From Burkholderiaceae bacterium 16 (lineage in GTDB: Bacteria; Pseudomonadota; Gammaproteobacteria; Burkholderiales; Burkholderiaceae): a stretch of DNA of 41,101 bases. The notes beneath the pieces are model-generated. The model was not told the DNA's origin and ran no database searches. It worked only from the letters and a program-made list of their open reading frames with translations. The stretch is taken from assembly GCA_000955785.1 (NCBI GenBank), contig JYOD01000028.1, forward strand, positions 1 to 41,101, in the 5' to 3' direction. Positions 17,056 through 26,381 of this stretch are shown here, piece after piece; within the stretch, counting starts at the first letter, position 1; every line of letters starts with the position of its first letter. Made by a program: the position numbers and the translations under genes.

Positions 17056-18318
17056 ACCTGTCGCCGCCGTTTTATGCTTCACGATGCACTATTTCGGCCG
17101 GTTCACTCGAATATGCCATTTTTCCCTGTTCTTGATAATCTTTCTTCTCAAGAACAGAGAAAGTAAGGCACGCCTCACCGTTCCAAAGCACCTGTTCTTC
17201 CTGACCTGTCGCCGAAGTGGAAACAAACCGCCTGTATCGGGCGGTGACAGGCACCGAGGTCATCGAGCGCGCGCCTGGGCCGGCCATCCTGACGCCGGGG
17301 GCTTCCGGGCATGCGCGCGGAGTTAACCGGGAGGCAGCCACTGTGAAATCAAGATGGCAACTACCGCGGGTAAGGCCCCCAACGGCGCTGACACCACCAG
17401 ATGGGTTAGGAGGTTGCGTCCCCTTGGATCTCATCGAGACGGACGATGGCGCGGCCCGCGTAATCGCATACATGCAGGACTGGATTCGCCAGAACGACCC
17501 ACATTCTCTCCTCCGCTCTGGTGATCAAAGACGGTCGACCTGTTCGGTCCGAACTGCTGCCCGTGGCTATCAAAGCCGACGCGCCCCACCAGCCGAGGTT
17601 ACGTGGGGAGCCCGGGCAAGCCAGCCCCCCAGCGCCTGCGTCTGGCGCACTCCGTCCATCGCAGCCCCCGCCCATCATGAGGGCGTGTTCGCTGAAAACT
17701 CCATCGCGCGCTTCCCTGCCTGCAACAGTCATCGTCGCCGAGATGACCCGCACCCAACAACGGAAGCCCATTCGCTCCTAAATATGTAGCGTTTTGCGTC
17801 TTACGAGTGCCTGCAGCGCCCGTTTTGGCATCAAACTGCCGCGTCTTCGAGCGCGCGCAGACGCTCGCGCTCGAAGGCGAGCAACTCCTTGCGCGTGTGG
17901 TCGTCCAATCAAAATCGCGAACGTCAGGTGCGCCCGTTGGATTGCAGGTTCTCCTCATGACCAGACGACCAGAGACGAGGCTCGAATGTCTCTGCGGAAT
18001 CGATTGAAGCATCTCCAGCGCGAACTCCTCTCCGAATTCAGCCGCTGAAGTCTCCAGGAGCACCCTTCGACGTCCTCCAACACACTCTCCACAGAACTCT
18101 CCAAGGAATCCTCCATCCAACACTCCACGGATTCTCCGCTAAGCTATACTTATTCGGCATTTTCTGGGAATTTAAGCCTGCCAAAGAACCCTCCATCTCT
18201 CCCTACTATGGACTATCCAAAAAGCCCTACAGCCCCCTACCAACAGTTCCCCGGCCGGTAGTCACCGGCGCGCTGCCCCTCCGAACGTCAGAAGTAGCAC
18301 CCATACCGCACATAATTC
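17056..18318. other. stretch without recognised genes
   Basis: Several open frames exist on both strands but none shows a family signature or convincing start. A phrase such as ETNRLYRAVTGTEVIERAPG at 17218 could be a fragment of a real protein that I cannot name. Between about 18050 and 18140 the plus strand is rich in ctcca words. A possible -10 box, tatact, stands at 18145-18150 upstream of the Fic gene. Confidence 0.4.
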
Positions 18319-19521
18319 ATGGCCGACGTAACAACAATCCAACCGCTTTATCTCGAAGAAAAAGTGCTTCACGCGCCACTTGAGCAAGCTGCTGAGCTAG
18401 CTAAGAAGGCAAGAACACTGCTCACGAACGGCCGCGGGCCCGTCGCGGCAGCGCTGGCACCTTTGTTGCGGAACATGAACTCGTACTATTCGAACAAGAT
18501 TGAGGGCCAGCACACAACGCCGAGAAGCATCGAACAAGCGCTGAAGAAGCACTACGCGGAAGACCAGGAGGAGTACAAGAAGCAGCTCATGGCCATTGCG
18601 CACATCCGAACCGAAGAGGCACTGGAGGTGGAGTGGCAAGGAGAAGATACCGCCCAGATGTTCGCCCCAAGTAAGGTACAGCGCATTCATCAGCTGTTCT
18701 TCGAGGGCATGCCTCCTCAGTTTCGATTCACCGAACAGGGAGAACCGATTCATCCTGGTGAGTTTCGGGAGAAGGTCGTGAGCGTGGGCAAGCACGATGC
18801 TCCGCCAGTCGCGCTCATTCCTCGGTTACTGGAAGAATGGAGTACTCGCTACTCGCGCATCAGGGGGTTCGAACACCAGTTGATTGCTGCCGCTTGCTCC
18901 CATCATCGCCTGGCTTGGATTCACCCGTTCATTGACGGCAATGGCCGAGCCTGCCGCCTCCACTCGCATCTCACTCTTCACGCCTCTGGACTGACGGATG
19001 GGCTTTGGTCGCCGCTGCGTGGATTCGCTCGGACGCATCAGGAGTACTACTTGCGCCTGGCCTCCGCAGACCAGCAAAGACGCAATGATTTAGACGGGCG
19101 AGGAAACCTGTCGCAGGAGGAACTGGTCAAGTTCGTGCACTACTTCCTCGAATGCTGCCTGGACCAAGTGGATTTCATGCTTAAGATGATGGAGTTCGAT
19201 GGCTTGCGCGCACGACTTCGAGACTTGCTGATTTACCTTGACACGAATCCTTGGCTAATAGGTTCGGAGAAATCGGTCATCAAACCCGAGAAGACTGTCT
19301 TGGCCTTGGAATCGGTTGCGATGATGCGCCCCCTATCTCGAGCAGAGTTCGGTCAGATTCTCGGTGAGAGCGACACGACGGTTCGGCGCATCACTCGCAG
19401 CCTTCTTGACTTCGGAGTTCTGCAGTCAGAATCACACCGCGACTCACTCTATTTTTCCCTGCCATTGAAGAGTCTGAGATTCCTCTTTCCGAAGTTGTGG
19501 CCAGAGGTGGATACTGAATAA
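18319..19521 (+). CDS. Fic-domain protein (class II, self-inhibited type)
   Basis: The 400-aa product carries the complete Fic motif HPFIDGNGRACR (residues 202-213), the active loop for transfer of AMP or a related group from a nucleotide to a target hydroxyl. About 140 residues earlier, SNKIEG (58-63) matches the inhibitory-helix consensus S/T-x-x-x-E-G/N, whose glutamate blocks the active site in class II Fic proteins. The C-terminal 80 residues resemble a winged helix (LSRAEFGQILGESDTTVRRI), as in many stand-alone Fic proteins. No separate antitoxin gene is adjacent. Its target is unknown; auto-modification, DNA-gyrase-like targets or transcriptional control are all possible. The gene is isolated between decayed stretches yet fully intact. 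Confidence 0.9.
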   Translation: MADVTTIQPLYLEEKVLHAPLEQAAELAKKARTLLTNGRGPVAAALAPLLRNMNSYYSNKIEGQHTTPRSIEQALKKHYAEDQEEYKKQLMAIAHIRTEEALEVEWQGEDTAQMFAPSKVQRIHQLFFEGMPPQFRFTEQGEPIHPGEFREKVVSVGKHDAPPVALIPRLLEEWSTRYSRIRGFEHQLIAAACSHHRLAWIHPFIDGNGRACRLHSHLTLHASGLTDGLWSPLRGFARTHQEYYLRLASADQQRRNDLDGRGNLSQEELVKFVHYFLECCLDQVDFMLKMMEFDGLRARLRDLLIYLDTNPWLIGSEKSVIKPEKTVLALESVAMMRPLSRAEFGQILGESDTTVRRITRSLLDFGVLQSESHRDSLYFSLPLKSLRFLFPKLWPEVDTE

Positions 19522-20089
19522 TTGAGCAACGACGGTAGTAGGTTAGACACAATTTCTTATGTGGTCTCGCTCGCGCCACTGAACTTGCCCCTGTAAAGCG
19601 AATACCTTGCCGAGGTTAAACTGACTCGACTCGCCTGGGATAGCCGGGTGGCCACTGTGACGGCACCTCGTACAACTCGGCAAGGTTGAGGGGATACGCG
19701 AAGCGAAGCTCTATGCGGCAGTTCCGGTAGTCTGCCATTCGAGAGCCGCCGCTCTATGGCCTGCTTGCGAAGGTCGGATTGTCGGCCGATGTCTCGGAAG
19801 GGTCGGCAAGCGCTTACCGTACCTTCAGTTGACTGGAGCCGGCTATCTGCAAACAACTGCCTGCGGCTTCAAGCAGACATTCGAACGGCGGATCCACACC
19901 AGGTAGCGACCCTAGCGGAGCTCAGTCGTCCCCCTCAACGTGTGAAAGGATTCGATGCGCCAATCGCAAATGAGGTCGATCGACCATCGCGTTTCCAAGT
20001 CTCGCTACACTTGACGCACCACGCACAAGCAAGGCCGCGTTCATGGATTCTCGAGCCTGCTGCAAAAACGCGGCCAACTTAATTCGAGC
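19522..20089. other. stretch without recognised genes
   Basis: No frame here shows a convincing family match. The sequence is probably eroded coding DNA preceding the hydroxyacid dehydrogenase remnant. Confidence 0.4.
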
Positions 20090-20179
20090 CTCGTGTTTGC
20101 CATGCTCGGGCACGGTGTCCGCCAGTTGTTGAGCGACGAGCCTCTATACAACGTGGTGGACGTGAGCCGCGGTTACTGA
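20090..20179 (+). pseudogene. C-terminal scrap of a D-isomer 2-hydroxyacid dehydrogenase
   Basis: The frame ending with TGA 20177-20179 reads MLGHGVRQLLSDEPLYNVVD followed by VSRGY. The ending resembles the common NAD-dependent hydroxyacid dehydrogenase terminus (N-x-x-R-x-L-x-x-E-P-L-x-N-V-V-D...GY). Only about 30 residues remain and the upstream frame is not recognisable. The next fragment (CitE-like) begins 32 bases later in the same direction, so the two may have formed an operon. Confidence 0.5.
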
Positions 20180-20211
20180 GTGTTCTCTATCCACGATCAC
20201 CTGGAACCATC

Positions 20212-20345
20212 ATGAAGAGTCAGGTACATAGCGCCCCATCACGCCCACTGCGGCCGTCCGAATTTCGACGTAGCTGGCTGTTCGTCCCCGGGCTGAATTC
20301 GATACGTCAGCGTGAAGGTCTGGAGAGCGGCGCCGACGTGCTAGT
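20212..20345 (+). pseudogene. CitE/HpcH-like N-terminal remnant
   Basis: ATG 20212 begins a frame that reads FRRSWLFVPGLNSIRQREG followed by LESGADVLVA, the N-terminus of CitE-like/HpcH-HpaI-family lyases (usual pattern RSWLFVPG...GADALILDLED). After DVLVA similarity stops at about 20345 and the frame continues into sequence antisense to the pyruvate carboxylase gene. The catalytic barrel is missing, so nothing functional is expected. The right junction lies about 115 bp from the end of the pyruvate carboxylase gene. Confidence 0.65.
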
Positions 20346-20461
20346 CGCCGGGTCCAGCGCACGCATCGCTTTGACATCGCAGCCTCCGGTCTCGAACGGA
20401 CGGGAGGCTGCCAGCTTGCCAGCCTCCCTGCGATTCGCTGTGCGAGCGAAGCATACCGACG

Positions 20462-23400
20462 TCAATCCGCAGGCTTCAGCTCGATCAACAGATCCTTCGC
20501 GGCCACACGGTCGCCCTGTTTCACATGCACCGCGGCGATTTCGCAGTCGCGATCAGCCGCGATGTGGGTTTCCATCTTCATCGCCTCCAGCGCCATCAGC
20601 GTCGTACCCGCTGCCACGCGCTGTCCCGGCTGGACCGCCACCGTCACGATCGAGCCCGGCATGGGTGCGGCGATATGCTGCGGATTGCCGGGATCGGCAA
20701 CCGGACGGCTGCTGCGCACCACGCTCGCATGCGTGGCACTGCGCTGCTCGACCAATGTTGTGCGCGATTGTCCGTTCAGTTCGAACTGGACCTTGATGAC
20801 GCCCTCTTCGGCATCAGGATGCGTGCCTTGCAGGGAGACCAGCAGGGTCTTGCCCGCCGCGATGTCAACGGCCACTTCTTCCTGAGGCTGCAGGCCGTAC
20901 AGGAATGCCGGCGTGGGCAACACCGAAGTATCGCTATAGGCCCGCACATGCGCGTGGTAGTCGCTGGCCTGCTTCGGATACATCAGGTACGAAGCAAGCT
21001 GCCTGTCGTCAAGCGCCTGCTCGCAGGCCGCTTCGCCTGCGGCGCGCGCCGCATCGAGATCGACGGCCGGTATCTGGTCTCCGGGCCGGTACGGCGCGGG
21101 CGGCTCGCCCCGAAGCACCTTGCGCGACAGTTGCACGGGGAAGCCGTCAGGCGGGAAGCCCAGTTCGCCTTTGAACAACGAGACCACTGATTCAGGAAAG
21201 GCAATCTCCTTGGCCGGATCGCACACATCGGCGGCAGTCATATCGTTGGCCACCATCATCAATGCCATGTCCCCCACCACCTTTGACGTGGGCGTCACCT
21301 TGACGATGTCGCCGAACATCTGGTTGACATCGGCGTAGGCGCGCGACACCTCGGTCCAGCGATGCTCGATACCGAGCGAGCGGGCCTGCTCGCGCAGGTT
21401 GGTGTACTGGCCGCCCGGCATCTCGTGACGGTACACGTCGGCCGTGCCGGCGCGGATTTCGGATTCGAACGGCGCGTAGTAACGACGAACCCCTTCCCAG
21501 TACATCGACGCCTCATGCAGGCGCTCCAGGCTGAGTCCGGGATCGCGTTCGTTGCCCGCCAGGGCCGCGGCGATGCTTGACAGGTTAGGCTGCGAGGTGA
21601 GCCCGCTCATGGCATCGAGCGCGCCGTCCACGGCATCGCAGCCGGCCTCGATGGCAGCCAGTGCGGAAGCGGCCGAGATGCCGCTGGTGTCGTGCGTATG
21701 GAAATGCACGGGCAGTCCGGTTTCTTCCTTGAGTGCCTTGACCAGCGCAGCCGCCGCCTGCGGGCGGCAGATGCCCGCCATGTCCTTGATGCCCAGCACG
21801 TGCACGCCGGCGCGCTGCAGTTCGCGGGCGATACCGACGTAGTACTTCAGATCGTACTTGGCACGGGAGGGGTCGAAGAGATCGCCCGTATAGCAGATCG
21901 CGCCTTCGCACAGCGTACCGCTTTCGCATACGGCATCGATTGCCACACGCATGTTGCGCACCCAGTTCAGCGAATCGAACACGCGGAACACGTCCACGCC
22001 GGCGCTGGCGGCCTGGCGCACGAAGAAGCGCACCACGTTGTCGGCATAGTTGGTGTAGCCGACGGCGTTCGAGCCGCGCAGCAGCATCTGGAACAGCACG
22101 TTGGGCACCCGCTCGCGCAACTGCTCAAGACGTTGCCACGGATCTTCCTTGAGGAAGCGCAGCGCCACGTCGAAGGTGGCGCCGCCCCAGCACTCCAGCG
22201 AGAACATCTGCGACAGCTCGCGCGCGTAGAATGATGCGATCGGCAGCATGTCCGCGGTGCGCATGCGCGTGGCGAACAGTGACTGGTGCGCGTCGCGCAT
22301 GGTCGTGTCAGTCAGCAGCACCTGTTTCTGGTCCAGCATCCACTGCGAGAACTTCTCCGCGCCGAGCTCGCGCAGCCGGTCGCGCGTGCCATAGGGCAGC
22401 GGGCCGCTGTTGTCCACGGCGGGCAGCACCGGTTTGGGCGGCGGCAACGACGGCAGCGTGCGGCCGCTCATTTCAGGGTGTCCGTTGACGCTCACCTCGC
22501 CCAGATAGCGCAGCAGCTTGGTGGCGCGGTCCAGCCGCTTGGTGAACGCCAGCAGTTCCGGCGTCAGGTCGATGAAGCGCGTGGTGACGTCGCCGGACCG
22601 GAAGGCGGGATGGTTGATGACGTTTTCGAGAAATTGCAGGTTGGATGCGACGCCGCGGATGCGGAATTCGCGCAGCGAGCGGTCCATGCGCCGGATCGCC
22701 TCGGCGGCGGTCGGCGCCCAGGTCGTGACCTTGACCAGCAGCGAATCGTAGTACGGCGTGATCACCGCGCCGCCGTAGGCGGTACCGGCATCCAGGCGCA
22801 CGCCGAAGCCCGCCGCGCTGCGGTAGGCGGTGAGCCGTCCATAGTCGGGCAGGAAGCCGTTTTCCGGGTCCTCGGTCGTGATCCGGCATTGCAGCGCATG
22901 CCCGTTCAACGAAATCTCCGCCTGGGCCGGAACGCCCGCGGCACGGACGATGATGTCACCGTCTGCGTTGCGCGTGTTTTCGGTCATGCCGATATGGCCG
23001 CCCTCCGTGACGCGGATCTGCGCCTTGACGATATCGATCCCGGTGACCATCTCCGTGACCGTGTGCTCGACCTGGATGCGCGGATTGACCTCGATGAAGT
23101 GGAATTGCCCGGAGTCGGCATCCATCAGGAATTCGACCGTGCCGGCGTGCGTGTACCCGACCGCGCGCATTAGCCGCATCGCAGCCTCGCACAGCGTCGC
23201 CCGGCCGGCATCGTCGAGGTACGGCGCGGGCGCGCGCTCCACCACCTTCTGGTTGCGCCGCTGCACCGTGCAGTCGCGTTCGTACAGATGCACGAGGTTG
23301 CCGTGCGTGTCGCCGAGCACCTGTACCTCGACATGTCGTGCGTTGCGCACCAGCTTTTCGACATACACCTCGTCATTGCCGAACGCGGCAAGCGCCTCGC

Positions 23401-23980
23401 GCCGGGCCGCGGCGAGAGCGGTGTCGAGATCCTGCTCGCTTTCCAGGATCCGCATGCCTCGCCCGCCACCGCCCCAGCTCGCCTTGAGCATCAGCGGATA
23501 GCCGATTCCGGCCGCCAGGCGCTTGCATGCTTCCAGGTCGTGGGGCAGCGGATCCGTTGCCGGCATCACCGGCACGTCCGCCGCAATCGCGGCGTTGCGC
23601 GCCGCCACCTTGTTGCCGAGCATGCGCATGACCTGCGGCGACGGGCCGATCCATCGAATCCCGGCATCGATCACTGCCTGCGCGAACTCCGGATTTTCAG
23701 AGAGGAAACCATAGCCCGGATGGATGGCATCGACCTTCGCCTGCCTGGCAATGCGCAGGATGTCTTCGATGTCGAGGTAAGCTGCCAGCGGCTTCTTGCC
23801 CTCGCCGACCAGGTAGCTCTCGTCAGCCTTGAAGCGATGGAGCGCGAGGCGGTCTTCCTTCGAATAGATCGCCACGGTGCGAATATTCATCTCGGCGGCC
23901 GCGCGCATCACGCGGATCGAGATCTCGGAACGGTTGGCAATCAGCAGGGATTTGATCGGAGTGTAGTCCATGGGGGGCAC
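20462..23980 (-). CDS. pyc: pyruvate carboxylase
   Basis: This 1172-aa biotin enzyme carboxylates pyruvate to oxaloacetate in the cytoplasm, with ATP and bicarbonate, refilling the citrate cycle. Domain order is complete: biotin carboxylase (about 8-465) with the ATP glycine loop in KASWGGGGRGMRIL and HFIEVNPRIQVEHTVTE; carboxyltransferase (about 560-830) starting LLTDTTMRDAHQSLFATRMR and containing VHFHTHDTSGISAAS for the metal site; an allosteric/tetramerisation linker; and the biotinyl domain with ALEAMKMET, biotin on K1135. The start is either ATG 23980 or ATG 23971 (MDYTPIKSLLIANRSEIS), only three codons apart. It is the one large housekeeping-type gene in the window and looks intact. 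Confidence 0.96.
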   Translation of the reverse strand: MPPMDYTPIKSLLIANRSEISIRVMRAAAEMNIRTVAIYSKEDRLALHRFKADESYLVGEGKKPLAAYLDIEDILRIARQAKVDAIHPGYGFLSENPEFAQAVIDAGIRWIGPSPQVMRMLGNKVAARNAAIAADVPVMPATDPLPHDLEACKRLAAGIGYPLMLKASWGGGGRGMRILESEQDLDTALAAARREALAAFGNDEVYVEKLVRNARHVEVQVLGDTHGNLVHLYERDCTVQRRNQKVVERAPAPYLDDAGRATLCEAAMRLMRAVGYTHAGTVEFLMDADSGQFHFIEVNPRIQVEHTVTEMVTGIDIVKAQIRVTEGGHIGMTENTRNADGDIIVRAAGVPAQAEISLNGHALQCRITTEDPENGFLPDYGRLTAYRSAAGFGVRLDAGTAYGGAVITPYYDSLLVKVTTWAPTAAEAIRRMDRSLREFRIRGVASNLQFLENVINHPAFRSGDVTTRFIDLTPELLAFTKRLDRATKLLRYLGEVSVNGHPEMSGRTLPSLPPPKPVLPAVDNSGPLPYGTRDRLRELGAEKFSQWMLDQKQVLLTDTTMRDAHQSLFATRMRTADMLPIASFYARELSQMFSLECWGGATFDVALRFLKEDPWQRLEQLRERVPNVLFQMLLRGSNAVGYTNYADNVVRFFVRQAASAGVDVFRVFDSLNWVRNMRVAIDAVCESGTLCEGAICYTGDLFDPSRAKYDLKYYVGIARELQRAGVHVLGIKDMAGICRPQAAAALVKALKEETGLPVHFHTHDTSGISAASALAAIEAGCDAVDGALDAMSGLTSQPNLSSIAAALAGNERDPGLSLERLHEASMYWEGVRRYYAPFESEIRAGTADVYRHEMPGGQYTNLREQARSLGIEHRWTEVSRAYADVNQMFGDIVKVTPTSKVVGDMALMMVANDMTAADVCDPAKEIAFPESVVSLFKGELGFPPDGFPVQLSRKVLRGEPPAPYRPGDQIPAVDLDAARAAGEAACEQALDDRQLASYLMYPKQASDYHAHVRAYSDTSVLPTPAFLYGLQPQEEVAVDIAAGKTLLVSLQGTHPDAEEGVIKVQFELNGQSRTTLVEQRSATHASVVRSSRPVADPGNPQHIAAPMPGSIVTVAVQPGQRVAAGTTLMALEAMKMETHIAADRDCEIAAVHVKQGDRVAAKDLLIELKPAD

Positions 23981-24452
23981 AAAGAAACGAAGCAGCCGTG
24001 CTCAAACGGCACGGCTTGGTCGAATGATCGGAAAGCAGCACAAGCCTAAGACTTCGCCGGGCCGCTAGTCGTAGTGAGCAGACGGGGTGTGCGAATCCAT
24101 CCAGTCGTAGTGCCCTCTCGTAGCCGCCCACGCCCAGTTTGTTCGCCGTGGCGACTGCTCATCGCTATCGCAACGCTCGCTTCGATTCTGGCCAGCGTGC
24201 GGCTTGCTGGCATCTCCGGCAAACTCGCGGCTGTCCGCGCCGGCTCCGTTTTTTCCGTAGTACATCGCGGTGCATTCCTCTTCCAGATCAAGGGCGCCTG
24301 CCCTTCAACGCAACGCGATAGCCAGGCGACGGTAAATTTGCAGGCACAACCAGACGCGTGCCCGCTCGATCTTCTTTGCGCAAGAAATGGACCAATGGCA
24401 ACCAAATCGTGTATCCCTTTGATTTAGCGAGCGATTTTCAAGTGACTCAGCT
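23981..24452. other. region upstream of pyc, no recognised gene
   Basis: It should contain the pyc promoter. A minus-strand frame from ATG 24265 to 24065 encodes 66 residues (starting MYYGKNGAGADSREFAG) behind a gaggaa sequence, but I recognise no family and rate it as possible only. Confidence 0.3.
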
Positions 24453-24494
24453 CGTTGAATTTCACAATTGAAATTCAACGTTTCATCTATGAAA
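24453..24494. promoter_or_regulatory. tandem operator-like palindromes TTTCA-N4-TGAAA
   Basis: Two sites of identical form, TTTCACAATTGAAA (24460-24473) and TTTCATCTATGAAA (24481-24494), lie 21 bp apart, so on the same face of the helix. The first sits inside a longer perfect palindrome with 12-bp arms (24453-24464 and 24469-24480). This is the layout of a dimeric repressor bound twice. They stand about 470 bp upstream of pyc and 130 bp upstream of the truncated phosphatase gene. The regulator is unknown and no regulator gene is adjacent. Confidence 0.6.
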
Positions 24495-24626
24495 TCCGTA
24501 ATCCACAGTGAACTTGGCTTCGACGGGGCGATCCGCTTCATCTTTCATGCGTGGCCACGGCGCTGCGGACGTCCGGCACGATCGAACCTTCAACCGGCCT
24601 CTGTCTCCTGAACCCACCGTCCAGGC

Positions 24627-25004
24627 ACGCAACGAAGAACCTTTCTGCATCTGGCGGCAGCCGCCGGCCTCGCCACGCACCTGCCCCGCTGGGCAAGATC
24701 GGCCACACTGCGCGAGCGCGACCTGTTCGCGCTTGGCGTGGCGAGCGGCGGGCCCACTGCCGACGGATTCGTGCTGTGGACCCGCCTGCTCGACGGAGCC
24801 ATCCCGGGCACGGCGCAAGCCGATGCCCGTGGCATCACCCCACTGCAGGGCGCGCTGCCAGTCCAGTGGGAAGTGGCCGAAGACGAGGGATTCCGGCGGA
24901 ACGTGCGCGGCGGGCACGCGCAGGCCCTGCCGGAGCTTGGCCACTCCGTCCATGTGGAAGTCTGCGGGCTGCGCCCGGACCGCTGCAAAGTGGGGTCCCG
25001 TTGA
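24627..25004 (+). pseudogene. PhoD-type alkaline phosphatase, truncated N-terminus
   Basis: The frame reads QRRTFLHLAAAAGLA, a twin-arginine export signal, then LRERDLFALGVASGGPTADG, FVLWTRLL, PLQGALPVQWEVAEDEGFRR and LGHSVHVEVCGLRPDR, matching the N-terminal domain of PhoD phosphodiesterase/phosphatases. After GLRPDR the usual WYWYRF is replaced by CKVGSR and a stop at 25002-25004, so the metal-binding catalytic domain is gone. The expected start before QRRT reads ACG (24627-24629), not ATG. Both lesions make it a dead gene. PhoD enzymes act in the periplasm in phosphate acquisition. Confidence 0.75.
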
Positions 25005-25856
25005 TTTTGATGCAATTTGCCCGGGATAGCGCCCCCTAGTATTCATGTGGGTTCCCGGGGGAAGGGTTGGGGAAATATTCAAATAAATCAATAAGTTGCT
25101 GTTTGCCATTTCTTGTTTGGCGAGTTGCTTGATGCAGCACTTTTCAGGCCGATACGTTGCGCCCCAGTCTCATTGCCGCTAGTCTCGGCAGTCCGTCTCA
25201 CGCTCGGGAGTAAGCGCGATGGACCACTGGCAACTGGCTTATCTCGGCATGCGGCAGATTCCGCGCGTACTCAGTGAGTTCGAACTCGCCACGTTCTTCA
25301 CCTTCTCCCTTGAGCCAGCGCCTCACGTAACGACGCTGATGCTCCGCCATCGGGCTGAACCCGAGGGCTTGGTAGGCCAGCATCTGATGGTCCACCAAGG
25401 TATCGGTGCGGCCGTCATGGAGTGCGCCCAGCGTGCCCATATCCGGCTTTGTCCGCATGACGGGGCGCACCCGATGCCTACAAGCAGGTGCAAGAATTTC
25501 CTCTGGGCCTATGTTGGCGCGCAGATCGGCGTGCCCCCCCCCCCCGCGCAGGCCAGGCGGTAAAGGTGGCTGCGCCGGGCGTCGATCAGGACTCGCTCCT
25601 TGGAGATGGGCTGCCGGGATTGACACCGCGTGCTCGCGTCAACCACCTTTCGATACTCTGGCGCGGCTTCCCTCTGCGGCATTGCCGCATATATCTGACT
25701 TGATGCCGGCGATAAAGAAGTCTATTGTGGCCACTCGGTGCACGCTCCCAGCTCCTCGCACCGATGCACCCACTGCCGTCGCCACCGTCCACTGTGGAAT
25801 CGAGCTCGGGGCAGCAGTCGTAGTCCGTTTTTCCAACCACGACAAAGGAGGCCGAC
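25005..25856. other. mostly unassigned stretch with a 12-C tract
   Basis: A minus-strand frame (25626-25198, 142 codons) reads ALGFSPMAEHQRRYVRRWLK and GEFELTEYARNLPHAEISQL, which looks protein-like, but I know no family and the start is unclear. It contains a run of twelve C on the plus strand at 25534-25545 (GGGG in the protein). Nothing else is recognised. Confidence 0.35.
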
Positions 25857-26057
25857 ATGCTAAGTCCGCATGAAATCGCCGCGCTACTGCTGCTTGGCGA
25901 CACGCAGGAGATCGACGACCTCGAGCCCGAGCAATTGGACACCTTGTTGGTTCACAAGCTGGTCACGTTGGAGCATGGTCATGATAGCGGCGATGCCTAC
26001 CCCCGCCTGACAAGTCAGGGGCATTCCATGCTCGAAGCCGTGCGCCGCATTCGTTAA
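25857..26057 (+). CDS. small conserved-looking protein, 66 aa, possible mini winged helix
   Basis: ATG 25857 follows a strong ribosome-binding site, aaaggagg, seven bases upstream. The protein begins MLSPHEIAALLLLGDTQEID and ends RLTSQGHSMLEAVRRIR. A first helix, an acidic middle (DDLEPEQLDTLLVHKLVTLE) and the terminal LTSQGHSMLEAVRRIR recall the recognition-helix and wing end of MarR-like mini-proteins (typical LTxxGxxLL). It is much shorter than true MarR regulators, so DNA binding is only a suggestion. No operon partner is evident. Its clean start and normal composition suggest a real gene within a decayed neighbourhood. Confidence 0.65.
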   Translation: MLSPHEIAALLLLGDTQEIDDLEPEQLDTLLVHKLVTLEHGHDSGDAYPRLTSQGHSMLEAVRRIR

Positions 26058-26297
26058 GAGTCAGTCAGCTTGTGCCGAAGACCAAACGGAGCGCTCTCGG
26101 CACGGCGGCCGTAGTATCCATAGCTAGTTGTCCATCGAGCGCCCGACCCCGAAGGATGGAATGGCGGGGGGTGCGCGTGACTCCGTAGCGCTCCACAGCG
26201 CGTGCCCCAAGCCATGCCCCTGTCGACCCACGCCGGAACCCGCTGCGAACCACAGTTTTGTACCGTTATGCCTCAAGCGCACCGGACGATACGTGTC

Positions 26298-26327
26298 CTG
26301 ACAGAAATGGGGTTCACACGCTATAGG
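26298..26327 (+). promoter_or_regulatory. possible sigma-70 promoter of the EthD gene
   Basis: CTGACA (26298-26303) and TATAGG (26322-26327) are 18 bases apart and 55 bases upstream of ATG 26382. The match to consensus is moderate. The stretch 26058-26297 shows nothing else. Confidence 0.35.
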
Positions 26328-26381
26328 AAAGCTACACTAGCAAGCTCAGGCTCTATCTAACTCACGTTTGGAGAAACCACG

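Noticed and set aside
17217..17789. Plus-strand open frame of 190 codons
   Set aside because: No recognisable family and poor protein-like composition after the first 35 residues; not listed as a gene.
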